A stretch of DNA of 64,000 bases from Adiantum capillus-veneris (lineage: Eukaryota > Streptophyta > Polypodiopsida > Polypodiales > Pteridaceae): the NCBI GenBank assembly GCA_014529385.2, contig CM043963.1, forward strand, positions 98,905,912 to 98,969,911. The letters are read 5' to 3'. Positions 41,784 through 54,340 of the stretch are shown piece after piece. Both the position numbers and the translations under genes were made by a program. Numbering within the stretch: position 1 is the stretch's first letter; every line of letters begins with the position of its first letter. Under the pieces are notes generated by a model. The model made no database searches, was not told where the DNA came from, and worked only from the letters and a program-made list of their open reading frames with translations.

Positions 41784-42381
41784 CACGATATACGTGGTTC
41801 ACCCAATGTGGGCTACGTCCACGGGAAAGCAGCCACTCAATGGCTTTAGTACTTCAAAACAAGAAGTAGTTTACAAAGTGATTATACCCTTAATGGAGCT
41901 CCTTCCTTGCTTCACTCTCACCACCTCACACTCACCTTGTTGCATCAACTTCACACTATAAAATGTGTGTAGAAATGGCCTCCTTTTATAGGCCAAAAGG
42001 GCTGCCCTCTCTCATGAGAGGCAGCCATGTGTAGCCGCCCTTGTGTAGATAAGTCCAAATCGGACCCTCCAATCCGCCCATGTGTGGCCGCCCTTGAGAA
42101 GACAAGTCCGCTTTTGAATTCAGCCACCGACCATTGACTACTGGCCACCGGCCAACCGACGGTTGTTTTCCGACCACTTTTCGGCCGCCGTCTGGCCATA
42201 ATATTCCGGCGAGGGAAAAAAAAAGTCAAAGTTGTCCCCGATTCTTGGCCGTGAAAATTTTGATTTCCCGGTGAGTGATTTTCCTTCACGCACGATGGCT
42301 TCTCCTCATAATGGGGGCCTTACAAATGTGCGCTTTTACCACAGAAAATTACAAGGGGTAAATTAGGTTCCATACTTAACA
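41643..42381 (-). repeat. copia element 2, 5' LTR
   Basis: Right copy on the plus strand, containing the promoter for the minus-strand element. The GA array at about 41730-41779 is expanded relative to the sister LTR. Confidence 0.9.
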
Positions 42382-42399
42382 GTTTTTCTTCTCTTTATC

Positions 42400-43080
42400 A
42401 TGGTTTGCTCATTAATATATATATATATAACTAATTAATATATATGTGTGTGTGTGTATATATGCATGTATGTAGTATAGAACTTACTATAATTAAGATG
42501 AAATAAAAATATCCATTTAATACTTTAAAACCAAAATAACATTGAAGGTAAGTCTCAATTATCACTGAAAACATTGAAAGTATCCTAACCCAACACATCT
42601 ATGAACCAATGGTCCACAATTGCACCCAAAATGTAACCCTTTTACAATGGCCTTATGGAGTCCCAAAAAAACAATGTGAAAGTTCATTATGGTCTACATA
42701 AGGCTATGTGAGAGAAAACAAATAAAATTTAAATAACATTTAAGATAAGTCTCAATCAAACCATTTTTTAATGTTCTTCTAGTCGGTACTCGCTACTCGC
42801 AAATGGCTTATATATTATGAAAGGGCCCCAATAATAAGGTAAATGGTACACATTGCACATTAGAATTTTGAAACAAAATAAAAACAAGGAAGTAAAATAA
42901 AAAGACACATCAAAAATCAAAACAAAAGAATGTTTTAATGCTTTCAAATATAAGGAAACAAAAAGGCACTCATCCATTCAAAGAATCCAACTCACAGAGT
43001 CTTGCAACAACCTTGCACAATGAACCCTATGGTCTTCCACATGCCAAAAAACATATATGTGTGTGTGTGTGTGTGTGTGT
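42400..43080. repeat. inverted copies of a dispersed repeat; no gene
   Basis: AT-rich. Segments near 42480-42600 and 42720-42770 are reverse complements of the 43.3-43.5 kb repeat (CATACTTTCAATG..., GAGACTTAC...). A (GT)n run lies at about 43062-43080. Confidence 0.6.
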
Positions 43081-43503
43081 AAAATTTATTAAAATTATGT
43101 AGGGTGAAACTTCACTTTAGCATTCTAAAACAATAGAATACAAGAAAAGTAAAGACAAGATGTGAAATGAAAGGTAAGTCTCCATCATGCACTGAAAACT
43201 AAGAAAGTTCCCCTATCCCAGTCCAACATTAAGGGATTCTTTTAGAAAGCCAAAAAAGAGCATACCCTAGCAATCCAGGTTTATGGCTTTCTAAAAGAAG
43301 CCTTAGAGGAGAGTTGAGTTAGGCATACTTTCAATGTTTTTGGTGTGAGACTTACTTCAAACGGTATTTTGGTTTTAAAAGATTAATTATATCTTTCTAT
43401 TTCACCTTTCATTTCACATCGTGACATGTCGTGACTTTTCTTACATTGTGTTGTTTTAGAATGTTAAACTGAAGCTTCACCTTGCATAATTTTAGTAAAT
43501 TCT
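43081..43503. repeat. foldback inverted repeat
   Basis: Left arm 43081-43251 is the imperfect reverse complement of right arm 43285-43503, with a 33-bp spacer. The inner ends are CTTTTAGAAAGCC / GGCTTTCTAAAAG. The right arm has about 45 extra bases. The outer ends run into GT and AC simple repeats. No coding content. It fits a foldback element or an inverted pair of one repeat family. Confidence 0.85.
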
Positions 43504-43910
43504 ACACACATACACACTTATGTATATTTAAATTTATATTTATATACACACACATATATATATTAATGAGTTCTTTTTATTTCATCTTTCATTTCAAAGT
43601 CTCACATGGCTTCACTTTTCTTGCATTTTATAGCTTAATTCCAAACTGCCAAGTTTCCTCCTTGCAACAAAGAGAACCAAAAATACTAGAAGAAATTTTA
43701 AAATCAAGATTTTAAAAGTATTTTCTCACATATTTCATTGATGTTGCTTCCCTTACCATGCTTTGCGACCGGCTAGCCTTGATTTTCAACCGGCTTAAGG
43801 CTAAACTAAGGCAATTATTTCTTGATCATTTTTTAGTGAAACTCAACCTAATGATTTTATCACTTTCTTATTGTTTTAGAAAGCCACCGTGACCCTTTCA
43901 CTTGTTTACA
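43504..43910 (+). repeat. rest of dispersed repeat, copy 1
   Basis: Together with the right foldback arm (from about 43320) it matches 53548-54130 in the same orientation, through CTTTCTTATTGTTTTAGAAA near its end. Non-coding. Confidence 0.75.
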
Positions 43911-43960
43911 TTGTCTTGGTTGTGTGCTTGGCTTAGGTTTTCAAGAATGAGCTATATTTT

Positions 43961-44730
43961 TGGCCTTCACAAGGCCATAGGAGAGTGGGTGGATAATTGG
44001 TGCACTTTTTGGACCGTTGATTAAGAATCATGGATTGGTGACACATGTTAGGTGAGCTTGTTTTATAATGTATATGGGTCTTTTCATCATTTCAACTTGG
44101 TCTCTTCTTTTAATGCTCAATTGACTTCCTTGTTTAGTAAATGTTATATTTTCTTTTTATAACGTAAATGGGTTTTACCATCATTGTAATTTGGTCCCTT
44201 TATTTAATGCTCACTTGACTTTTTTTGTTTTTTAAATCTTTTTTTAGTTTAAAGTTTTATAAAGGTTATATTTTTCTTTTATAATGTAAGTGTCTCTTTT
44301 CATCATTGTAATTTGGTCCCTTTATTTAATGCTCACTTGACTTTTTGGCCTTCAGAAGGCCATAGGAGAGTGGGTGGAGAATTGGTGCACTTTTTGGACC
44401 GTTGATTAAGAATCATGGATTGGCGACACATGTCAGGTGAGCTTGTTTTATAATATATATGGCTTTTTCCATCATTTCAACTTGGTCCCTTCTTTTAATG
44501 CTCAAATGACTTCTTTGTTTAATAAAGGTTATATATATTTTTATAATGTAAATGGGTCTTTCTATCATTGTAATTGGTCCCTTTATTTAATGCTCACTTG
44601 ACTTTAAAAAAAAATAAAAATCTTTGTTTAGTTTATAAGTTTTATAAATGTTATAATTTTCTTTTATAATGTAAGTGTCTCTTTTCATCATTGTAATTTG
44701 GTCCCTTTATTTAATGCTCACTTGACTTTT
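43961..44730 (+). repeat. tandem duplication, 385-bp period
   Basis: Two copies (43961-44345 and 44346-44730), each starting TGGCCTTCA and containing GGACCGTTGATTAAGAATCA. Within each copy a shorter segment, GGTCCCTTTATTTAATGCTC, recurs, so there is a smaller repeat inside the larger one. Non-coding. Confidence 0.9.
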
Positions 44731-46163
44731 GTTTAATCTTTGTTTAGTTTATAAATGGGTCTCTTCATTTAAGGATTTAATTACTTTCTTGTCAGCTTTT
44801 TGATTTTAAAACATACTTTTTTCTTGTAAATTTTCTTTTCATTTACAGATAATTCTTTTACATGGACTAAGATTTTTTTTCTAGCTTTTGGTTTTGATAT
44901 ACAAATGTCTCCTTATTACTTTAGTGCATGTATTATTATTAGGGATTAGCTTTAAAAAAAAATCACAACTAAGATTTTTTTTTAAACTTTTTGTTTTGAT
45001 ATGTAAATGTCATCGTGTTACTTTAGTGCACGTATTATTATTAGGGATTAGGTTTAGACATTTTCAATATTCATTTCTATCCTAAAGATATTATGTATTT
45101 ATTTCATTTATAGCATGCATCATTTTATCGTGTAATTTGTTTTATTGATATATTTATACAAGAATTAGATCAATTCATAAACTCTCACTAATATTTTATA
45201 TGCTTTATGTTTTCATGAGGTCAATTAATATAACACTCATACATAAGGGCATAAGGAAAAGCGAAGATTTTTGGTGCAATTCCTCTATCATTGAATTGAA
45301 TTGTTGGATGTTCTCCATGTGGCATTTGAATATTTTTGGATTTTAATGTGTGCATATGGGAGTGCCCCCCCACTCTCTTACTTCGTTGGAGTCGAGGTAT
45401 CTCTCTCTCTCTCTCTCTCTCTTCCTTCATTAGGCCGTCGTAAATCTTTACCTTGTTTTTAATCTTTGTTTAGTTTATAAGTGGTCTTTTCATTTAAGGA
45501 TCTAATTACTTTCTTGTCAGCTTTTTGATTTAAAACATACTTTTTTCCTTGTAATTTTTCTTTCCATTTACAGACAATTTCTAACTAAAAATTTGTAAAT
45601 TGTCCCTACATGAAAGAATTTTTCACCACTAAGATTTTTTTTTTCAACTTTTGGTTTTGATATGCAAATGTCACCTTATTACTTTAATGCATGTATTATT
45701 AGTAGGGATTAGCTTTTAAAAAAATTCACAATTAAGATTTTTTTTTCAACTTTTTGTTTTGATACATAAATGTCACCTTGTTACTTTAGTGCATGTATTA
45801 TTATTAGGGATTAGGTTTAGACATTTTCAATATTCATTTCTATCCTAAAAATATTATGTATTTATTTCATTTAATAGCATGCATCATTTTATTGTGTAAT
45901 TTCTTTTATTGATATATTTATACAAAAATTAGATCAATCCCTAAACTCTCACTAATATTTTATATGCTTTATGTTTTCATGAGGTCAATTAATATAACAC
46001 TCATACATAAGGGCATCAGGAAAAGCGAAGATTTTTGGTGCAATTCTTTTACGATCGAATTGAATTGTTGGATGTTCTCCATGTGGCATTTGAACGTTTT
46101 TGGATTTTTAATGTGTGCACATGGGAGTGCGCCCCCACCCTCTCACTTCGTTGGAGTCGAGGT

Positions 46164-46202
<39 letters not shown>

Positions 46203-46236
46203 CCCCCCCCTTAGGCCGCCGTAAATCTTTACCTTT
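44731..46236 (+). repeat. tandem duplication, ~725-bp unit
   Basis: Unit 1 (44731-45455) and unit 2 (45456-46236) both run from TTTAATCTTTGTTTAG, through GGATTAGGTTTAGACATTTT, to a CT array (about 45399-45421 and 46165-46200) and TAGGCCG.CGTAAATC. Unit 2 has a longer CT array followed by poly-C. Non-coding. Confidence 0.9.
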
Positions 46237-46319
46237 TTTAATACATAAGATGGGATTGATGATTTTTGTGCTTTATTAAGTTCAAACACTCATAGTCTGT
46301 GAGTTTTGGCAAAAAAAAA
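46237..46319 (+). mobile_element. LINE-like 3' end with hairpin and poly(A)
   Basis: Ends CACTCATAGTCTGTGAGTTT then GGC and A9 (46311-46319). It is the same terminal pattern as three other plus-strand sites and one minus-strand site in this window. Confidence 0.55.
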
Positions 46320-46329
46320 GAAGATAGGA

Positions 46330-47085
46330 TTGATGTTAAGAAATTGGCTTGGTGGCGTCCTGTCTCGGCTGCAGCAAGGATAAAAGCTTTCCCGGTTTAG
46401 TTGGATGAATGATTGGGAAGTTGCAGTGTTTCAATGGTCTAGCTTTTTGGGCCTCTTACATGGGCCTTGTCTTGGTACGGAGGTGTTCGTGTATGGATGG
46501 GCTGGTTCGGGTTGGTGTGGTGGTTGTATGCGGTTATAGGGTCGAGGGGGAAGTGGTAAGCAGGTGGTAGATGCCAACCAGTTCGTGGCATCCCTTGGCC
46601 TTGATGCCCGTCTTGTTGGTGTTGAGTGGTGTTGGTCTGTGGCTTGTTGGCGTTCTGATCTCTCCTAGATATGCTGGTCACGATCGATGTTTAGCTTGGT
46701 GGTTTGTGGTTTCCAGCTCACATGCTGGGGTACTGGCACTCTTATGGCGGTGTTTTTTACTACTTGTTTTGGCTCGTGGATCATCGTCTTCGTATTTTGT
46801 TTGGTATGTTTTGATGATTATATTGGTCATCTTCGACTCTATGGGAGGGTGACAGGGATGGTTGCATCCAATATAGTTAGCTCGGCTATATTGGTTTAGT
46901 GTTGTATGGGTTCTCTCGGCTTCCATGTAAACAGCCAGTTTATGAACAAATGGTGGTGATGGTGGTTGTTTATGTGGATGTCCTGGCTCATACTGAGCAA
47001 GGCTTGGTTCTGTATTTTTTTTTCTTTGCGATTTATCACTCGCAGTTTGTGAGTTTTTCTAAAAAAATAAAAATAAAAATAAATA
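46330..47085 (+). mobile_element. LINE-like 3' fragment ending in A-rich tail
   Basis: G+T-rich, non-coding block ending in the hairpin CACTCGCAGTTTGTGAGTTT (47037-47056) and an A-rich tail (47061-47085). The body is probably 3' untranslated sequence. It has no reverse-transcriptase domain, and the 5' edge is a guess. Confidence 0.5.
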
Positions 47086-49836
47086 CCAAGATGTTATGGC
47101 TAGGCTGATGCTTGATCACCTTAGTCAAAGCATTGGCCAACTAGAGACCCCCTCTCAAGAAGTGGAAGAAGCCAGAGCGACCTTGCTCGAGAATGTCAAA
47201 AGGAAAGTTTCCCAACCTGAAGCCAATTGTCTTGAAATGGACTTCTCTGAAGATGAATGCTCGCTTGCTTTGCAAGCTCTTGACAAGGAGAAATCCCCTG
47301 GTGGGGATGGTTTGACCACTAAATTCTTCAGGGAGTTTTGGGAGGACCTCAAGGTCCCCGTTACGTGTATGGCTAACCACGCTTTAGTCAAGGGGTCCTT
47401 GGATCCCAGTGTGAAAAGAGGGCTCATCAAGCCTATCCCAAAATAGGTTTGCTGCTTTCAGCTTAAGCACTGACCTCCCATAACTATGATGTTTGTGGCA
47501 TACAAAATCATTGCCAAGACAGTCGCTCTTAGAATGGCCCCCCCTCTGTGACAGAGTCATCTCCCGTCATCACCATGGGTTCATCAAAGGCAGGTCAATA
47601 TATGACAACACCTTGACAACAATGGTTGGCATTGAGTACACAACATTCACAAAGCAAGAGTTCATTCTGCTTGAGCTAGATCTTGACAAGGCTTACGATA
47701 GGATTGTGTGGTCCTTCATTGAAGATGTCATGAAATCACTGGGCTTTGGGGCACACCTCTGTCAGCTTATACATGCGCTGGGTGCAGATAGTCAATCTGA
47801 GCTCTTATTGAATGATAGAAGGCTCTTTTGAAGCGAAAGATCGATCAAGCAAGGATGCCCCCTGGCCCCTCTTCTCTTTGCTTTGATAACAATGCTTGAA
47901 TCTGGTACTGAGCGGGGGGAGATACAAGGGTTAACTCTACCCGATAATGACCAGCTCCTAGCCAAGATGTTTGCAGGCAACTCCCTCCTCTTCCTGAAAG
48001 CCTGCCCTCAGGTACTCAGAAAGGCCCTTGAGATTGTGCAGACATTTGCTGTGGCTTTTGTGCCAAAGTGTAGTATTGAGAAGTCTAGATTGATCTCCCT
48101 GACAAAAAATGACTCATTTGACCCTTCACACTGGTCCGAGGAGATTGTGTCTAAAGGTAGGAGGTTTAGGCATCTGGGGCCCCCTTAGGGGTTGACATTA
48201 CTCACAAGCAAAGATTCCAGTGGGTCCTTGAGAAGTTGAGTGGACAATGAGAAAGTCGGAGTATGTGTTGCTTCCCTTCCAAAGTCGGGTCAGAGTGATC
48301 AACTCATTTATGCTTTCTTATATTGCCTTCACCAGCCCGCTCCTCAACATAACCAAATGTAATTGGAAGGAGTTCTTGAATCCAATTAAAAGATTCTTAT
48401 GGAGGAACAACACTAAAGCCTCATCGTCATGGCAATGGGCAAAGTGGGAAAATATCGCTCGACCGCTGACCTAAGATGGCCTTGGAATCCTCAACCCCGT
48501 GGTTCATGTTGAGGCCCTATGTGCCAAGTTTGTGGTCTCAATCACGAATCAAGACCAGTAGTGGGCTATCATGACCAAGAATATGATCGACAAGGCAAAA
48601 ATCTACTTTGAGGTTGGTCAGTGGAAAGGGATCAAGGTGCATGACAAATTGCTAGCCCCAGGGTGGGCAAGCCCAAGACTGAGTGGCATCACGTAAAAGC
48701 TGGTGCAAAAGTGCAATAGAGTGACAAGGGTACTTGAATGGGATGAATTAACCAAATATTTCCAGGACTCCATATCCTACTGGTCCCCCTGACTGTCTAA
48801 AGCTATTGGGGTCATCCTAAGCCTTTGTTGCAGAGAATTTGCAAGAAGGATGAACAATAAAGGACTTCAGCAACTGAGCCACTCCTGGGATAGAAATAAC
48901 AAGTGCTGGAACTCATTTGACTAGGTGGTCGCCCAGTGTCAACTCAATGACACCGAGAAGCTACTTGTCAATAGGGACGTAGAAGGCCTGGACAACACTG
49001 ATGCCAATTTGTGAATCTACTTTTGAGTGGAAAGCTTGGAAATGGCCCATGAGTAGCCGATTCTCTAAACCCCATACCAAGGGCATCTACCTAGTGTTAA
49101 TTCATGAGGCTGATTGGTTTGCCCCTTTAAACAAGCAGTGGAAGAAGCAATGGTCAGAGGCTCGATTGGCAGAGATCACAAAGAAAATTTGGAATCCTCA
49201 GTGATCTCAATCTATGAAGATATTTCTATGAAAGCTATTGTGAGGAGCCTTGCGAGAGGCGTCAAAATTCAAGCACGTGGTATTGGGCCCGATAGATGTT
49301 CAGGGTGCAGATTGGCTAGCAAAGACCCAACCACCTTTCCATGGAATGCCCGACTATTAGAGGCCTTGCAGGAAAGACGTGCAAATGAATACAAAGGACG
49401 TGGAAGATAGGGTTTTTCAAGAGGGATTTGTGCCTCGGTGGTAGACAGTTTCGTAGTTATGCACTTCTAATTTGTACTCAAAGTGTCAGATACTATTTCT
49501 TCAGTAATGTCTGGAAGGCTAGTAATTGTCGTGTCTTTGATAGCGACCTCTCTGTGGGTGGCTAGCTTTTCATAGATTGTATAAGAAAATAAGGAAATAA
49601 TATATGTGGTAAGTAAAAGGCATAACTCGGATGATTGGCTTAGAGCAAACCTCGCCATCTGGTTGTGTCCCCCTTTGTAAAAGTTTGGGTTGGTTGCAGT
49701 AGGTACTTGTAACTAAGCTTGGTTGTAACCCTTTGTCCATCAAGGCTCAACATGAGCTTAAGGCTGATTTGTATATCTTTTGGTGACTCTATAATACAAT
49801 CACTCACAATTGTGAGTTTTGCAAAAAAAAAAAAAA
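47086..49836 (+). mobile_element. LINE copy 2, 5'-truncated, poly(A)-ended
   Basis: Starts directly at the A-rich tail of the preceding element and ends with hairpin CACTCACAATTGTGAGTTTT and A14 (49823-49836). Its RT frames match LINE copy 1: LDKEKSPGGDGLTTKFFREF, GLIKPIPK, LDLDKAYDRIVWSFIEDV and KQGCPLAPLLFA. The catalytic region reads MFAGNSLLFL, where FADD is expected, so two catalytic acidic residues are gone. It continues through KPHTKGIYLVLIHEADWFAP to a decayed zinc-binding end. Many stops and frameshifts. ORF1 and endonuclease are absent. Confidence 0.85.
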
Positions 49837-51444
49837 CCCAGTGGGGTTGGCCACAGAGAAAAATTAGCAAGTCAAGAACCCAGGGGATTCACTCTATATA
49901 CAAAATGGAACGCCACCTACGAGCGGACAACTTTGATAAAACCCCTATATATGACTCATATTAGGAAATATGACCCCCCTTTCTACGCTTATACGACAAT
50001 CAATGAAGAAAACTATTATACCCCTATCTTACAAATAAAATCTAGGTCTCACATGATCTAACTATGTAAAACTAGTCAAAGAGTATGTAGCATAATGACT
50101 AGCAACATACTAAGGAACCACTTTTGTTGATAACTAGATGTACCCTCAATGTGTCTCAGGTTTGACTTTCAAACTATGTGCTCCATCAACCTGCACTCTG
50201 GCTACTTGTCCAATTGAAACCCATCTAAATTACTCAAAAAACATGGTTATAAAGTTGTGTTAGGTTCTTTGTGTAAATTTGCATCTATTCAATCTCTTTA
50301 TAGCTTTCATCCCTCAACAAATGAACTATAATCACAAAACAAGCAATTGATACAAAGCAATGTTAGTTCTTGCGTGTATCTTTGTAGCTATTGACTCACA
50401 AGTTCGAGCTGACTCTTTTGGGAAGCCATGATTTTGAAACACAAAAACTTCCTCTCATTTTTTCCTTTTCTCACTTCTTCCCCCTCCCCTCCCCCCCATC
50501 CCAAATAAATATGATACCCCCTCCCTTATTTTTAAACTTGGGAGATAAATTATTGAGGGCCTGCCCCTAACTTATACACTTATGTAACTTGTTTAAAAAA
50601 CCCCCTCCCTTGCACTTACGTGGTGCGGTAAGTTTTCCATGGTGAATCCCCCGGGGTCAAGAAGTTTATCCAAGATCACATGGATATGCTGAAAATTTTC
50701 CATCAAAATGTTTAACAAGCACAAAACAGGTTAAAGACGTATGATGATGAGAAAAGTAGGCAAGTCACTTTCAAGGAAGGTGCCACTTGGGGACACATTA
50801 GTGTTCTTAAGAAGAGATGCCCCACTTCTTTTTTTCCGAGAACAAAACTCTCTTTCAAGAGGGAATTAATGTCACGGACAAGGGCAAGACAAAGGGGGCA
50901 TGGACCCTAAGCAAAGCTAGCTAGACATGCATGTTCAAGGGCTATGGGATCCTAAAGGTGGGCTATGGGCCTATAAAATATAAAAGGATATGGTTGGTGG
51001 AGATGAGAATGCTTTAGCCCTTGTTCTTATAGAGAAGAGTGAATGCTAATTTATCTGGAATCTTTGAATTGGATAGCTATTTTTTTAAATTATTTCTAAG
51101 TTATGTTTCATAAAAATAAACCACAAAGTTGTTGCGTATCATATCTCACAATTTTCATTTAAACTATGAATTTAAACAATAAAGACCATAATTTCTTCTT
51201 TTCCATTGTCATTTAATAACAATGTTAGCTAGACAATATGTTTGAAGGGAAAATATAATTGGTCACGTTATTTATCGCATTCCAATTTCCTAGTGTTTGA
51301 AGATTATTCATTGGTAATCTAACAAAAAACATTTTTCTCAATTTGACCAATGGAAGTCCTTATTTTTCTTCTTTCATGTCAATTGTTGTTTGTCTAAAGC
51401 CAAATTCTATGCTTGTATGAATGGCTTTTCCACTTCAACAATGT
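49837..51444. other. no recognised gene
   Basis: AT-rich with C-rich patches near 50.46-50.6 kb. No domain, RNA or mobile-element end recognised. Confidence 0.5.
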
Positions 51445-51468
51445 CTGTGTGTGTGTGTGTGTGTGTGA

Positions 51469-51520
<52 letters not shown>
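51445..51520. repeat. compound (GT)n-(GA)n microsatellite
   Basis: GT array passing through GAGTGTGAGA into a GA array. Confidence 0.96.
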
Positions 51521-51528
<8 letters not shown>

Positions 51529-52899
51529 ATCCATGCACCACGATGCTTCTACCCTCCTCCATGGATGCCCTCCTCCAACCCGCTTTGATACCAATTTGAG
51601 ACCAGAGGGGATTGGACCATGCAACTCTCCACATAATCTCACTATAAAAAGATTCATAGCCTGTTAAAATATAGCACCCATTGATCTCATGTCTGTCTTT
51701 GCCCTTGGCTTGCTTTGTCTTACCCTAGGCATGACATATGAGGAACAAAATCTCAAGTCCCAAATGTCATAAGTCACCAAAATAAGCATCATTTTCTAGT
51801 ATCTCAACAAGAAGAGTAAAGAATCACCACATTTCTCAATGCATACAAATCATGAACACATGTGTTGAGCACCTATGTCCAATATGATACATGTCCTATG
51901 GCGAGGCCATGATAAGGGGAACTCTATTGACCTAATCCACCTTGCACTAGGTAGCCCGGTCCCCAGTGTGCGGCTTCAAAAAACCTCACGCACAACCCTC
52001 ACAAAAGGCTAAGCGATGACATGACTATAGTCAAGTCTAAAAAATGACTATCTTTCAGACCGAGTCTCAAAAATGGCCAAAACTACCATACTAACCAAGA
52101 TGCCTCCACAAATGTATGTATAGGTAGTATTCACAAGACTGTGCATCAAAGTAATTAACAATGCGCATAAGCAAGTGCAAAACCACAAGATACACTATCA
52201 ACAATAAATCTTCTCAATAAACATAATCCGAGCGCATTTGTTTCCTTCACAAGCTATGCATAAGTTTCTATTATATATGCTCAAGTCCTTGAGCAAATCA
52301 ACCATGCATTGAACAAATGAAGTGTGGAATAAGCATCCCACTTCCAACAACTATTCACAAAGCATCTACAACTTTTAAAACACCCTACATCCGATTAGCC
52401 AATATCACTCAAACTGTAGAGAATTTGCAAAAACTTTCTTTCTACAAAGTTGTAGATCGCAAAAAAACGGTCAAGAATTGTGGGAATGGGCATGAATGGG
52501 TTGTTTTTATAGGTAAAAAAGAACCTATAAAAATCTACAGTTGTCTACCCTTGACCTATAGGCAGTTTATCAACGTACATTAAAATCCATGTGGAATTTG
52601 GAAAACTTTCAATAGGAATTTTGTAGACCATAAAGTTTCCGATTACTCTATTAGGAACCAAGCTGAAAATTGCCTTTTTACTTAGTCAAATTTCTGCTGC
52701 AAAACAGAGCTGAAAATTTGCAGCTTCACTGCATTCTCCACCACAATGTTGCAATGATGCAAGGCCTTCACTCCAGCTTTGATACCAGTTTTTGATGAGT
52801 GTGCAATGTGGAAGGGATGGGTTGAGAGAGCAGGGTTTTGAGAGAAGAGATAGAGAGATATGTCTTCTTTTCACATTATGTGTGAGCTCCTTATTGTTC
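51521..52899. other. no gene; two PBS-like sites
   Basis: GCTTTGATACCA occurs near 51582 and 52776, the reverse complement of TGGTATCAAAGC, one base from the tRNA-Met primer-binding site. No LTR pair or coding domain could be attached to them. Confidence 0.4.
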
Positions 52900-53544
52900 T
52901 ATATCATCAATAGAAGGAATGAGATTAGGTCCTTTGCGTCCTTCCTCGACCTCCTATAACTGGTTGTGGTGGCTCGACAACGGCTCTCCCTTCTATCGAA
53001 GGGTGAATGCTTACCTGGTTCGGTGTCATTTGGGATGGATGAGGTTGCATGACAGTTCTGCTTCTCTATTGGATGCTTCACAGTGGTTTTCATGTGTGCT
53101 TTTGTCAAAGTTACCTTCTTTATGAGGGTTTAGATGGTTCATATGAGATTTGGTTGATGATGGGTTCTGGTCTGGGTGTTTTGTCGAAGGCAAAGTGGTT
53201 GCTGGATGGTAGCTGGCGGCCCCTTGGGTGGCTTTCCTGACTGGTTGGTTGGTATCGAAATGTTCTCCTTTTTTTGTGACGGGTTGGTAGTGTGCTCGGA
53301 GCATGGGTTTGTCAGTGTGACAGAGACTTCTCCATGGTGGCTTTTCGTGCGACCCCTGAGGTGACGGGGACAAAGGGCCCCACCCTTGCTTCAAACTTGT
53401 TATCGATATGCTCTCGATTCAATTTGGCTATGTTTCTCTAATTTTAGTTGGGGCTTTCCTCTCGAGGAGGGTTCTTGCTTGTATATATATTTTGGTTATG
53501 CTTAATATTACACCACTCACATATTGTGAGTTTTGCCAAAAAAA
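52900..53544 (+). mobile_element. LINE-like 3' fragment with hairpin and poly(A)
   Basis: G+T-rich block ending in CACTCACATATTGTGAGTTT (from 53513), then GCC and A7. The style is like 46.33-47.08 kb. The 5' edge is uncertain and no coding domain is seen. Confidence 0.5.
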
Positions 53545-53547
53545 GAG

Positions 53548-53735
53548 AGAGCATACTTTCAATGTTTTCAGTGACGAGTGAGACTTATCGTAAATGTTAT
53601 TTTTGTTTTAAAATATTAAATGGATCTTTTTATTTCACCTTTCATTTCACATCATGACATCTGTGGACTTTTCTTGCATTCTATTGTTTTAGAATGCTAA
53701 GATGAAGCTTCACCTTGCATAATTCTAGTAAATTT

Positions 53736-53792
<57 letters not shown>

Positions 53793-54130
53793 TCATTCCA
53801 TAGCCTCACTTGGCTTGAGTTCTCTTGCATTCTATAGCTTATTTCTAGTCAATGTTCGTGAAAATCTCTTTTATTGAGTGGCAGTCTGCCGAGTTTCCTC
53901 CTCGCAAAGAAGTGAATCGGATATTAGCAATAATTTTAAAATTTGCAAGATTTTTGAACTATTTTCTCACATATTTCACTAGTCCTTCTTCCCTTTACCA
54001 TGGTTTGCAACCAATCAAGGCTAAGCAGAGGCAATCCTTTCCCAAACATTGATTCTAATTAAACTCAACCTGATGATTTTATCACTTTCTTATTGTTTTA
54101 GAAAGCCACTGTGACCCTTTCACTTGTTCT
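53548..54130 (+). repeat. dispersed repeat, copy 2
   Basis: Matches 43320-43910 in order: CATACTTTCAATGTTTTCAG, TTCACCTTTCATTTCACATC, GAAGCTTCACCTTGCATAAT, then an AC array (53739-53790) and the end with GTTTTAGAAAGCCACTGTGA. Copy 1 has only a short AC run at this place. Confidence 0.85.
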
Positions 54131-54340
54131 ATTTGATTTTGGGAGTTCCCTAGATGTATGAGCATCTAGTTGAGTGTAAAGGCACTCCATTTATTTTAAT
54201 GATTGGGTGGTGTCTTCTTCCACCCGTTTATAGGGATTTGAGATAATTCTAAACTAGTTTCTATGGTACTCGGTGTTAAAAGTATGACTATTTTCTTATA
54301 AACTAATGTTTAGGTACTATTTATCAGTATTGCTATAAGT

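Larger units (their letters stand above)
36920..42381 (-). mobile_element. copia element 2 (near full length)
   Basis: Minus-strand element between two LTRs of 722 bp (36920-37641, the 3' LTR) and 739 bp (41643-42381, the 5' LTR). Both start TGTTAGGAAATAAGAC and end CATACTTAACA on the plus strand. The primer-binding site reads GCTCTGATACCA on the plus strand (41628-41639), and the polypurine tract CTCCAAGTGGGAGAT lies against the other LTR. A CTATAAAAGG promoter motif occurs in each LTR (near 37225-37234 and 41982-41991, minus). Flanking bases ATTTT and GTTTT differ at one of five positions. LTRs differ by scattered substitutions, a 15-bp indel and GA-array length, suggesting a moderately young insertion. 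Confidence 0.93.

Noticed and set aside
51582-52790. Two GCTTTGATACCA sites as evidence for LTR elements
   Set aside because: No LTR pair, polypurine tract or coding domain accompanies them.
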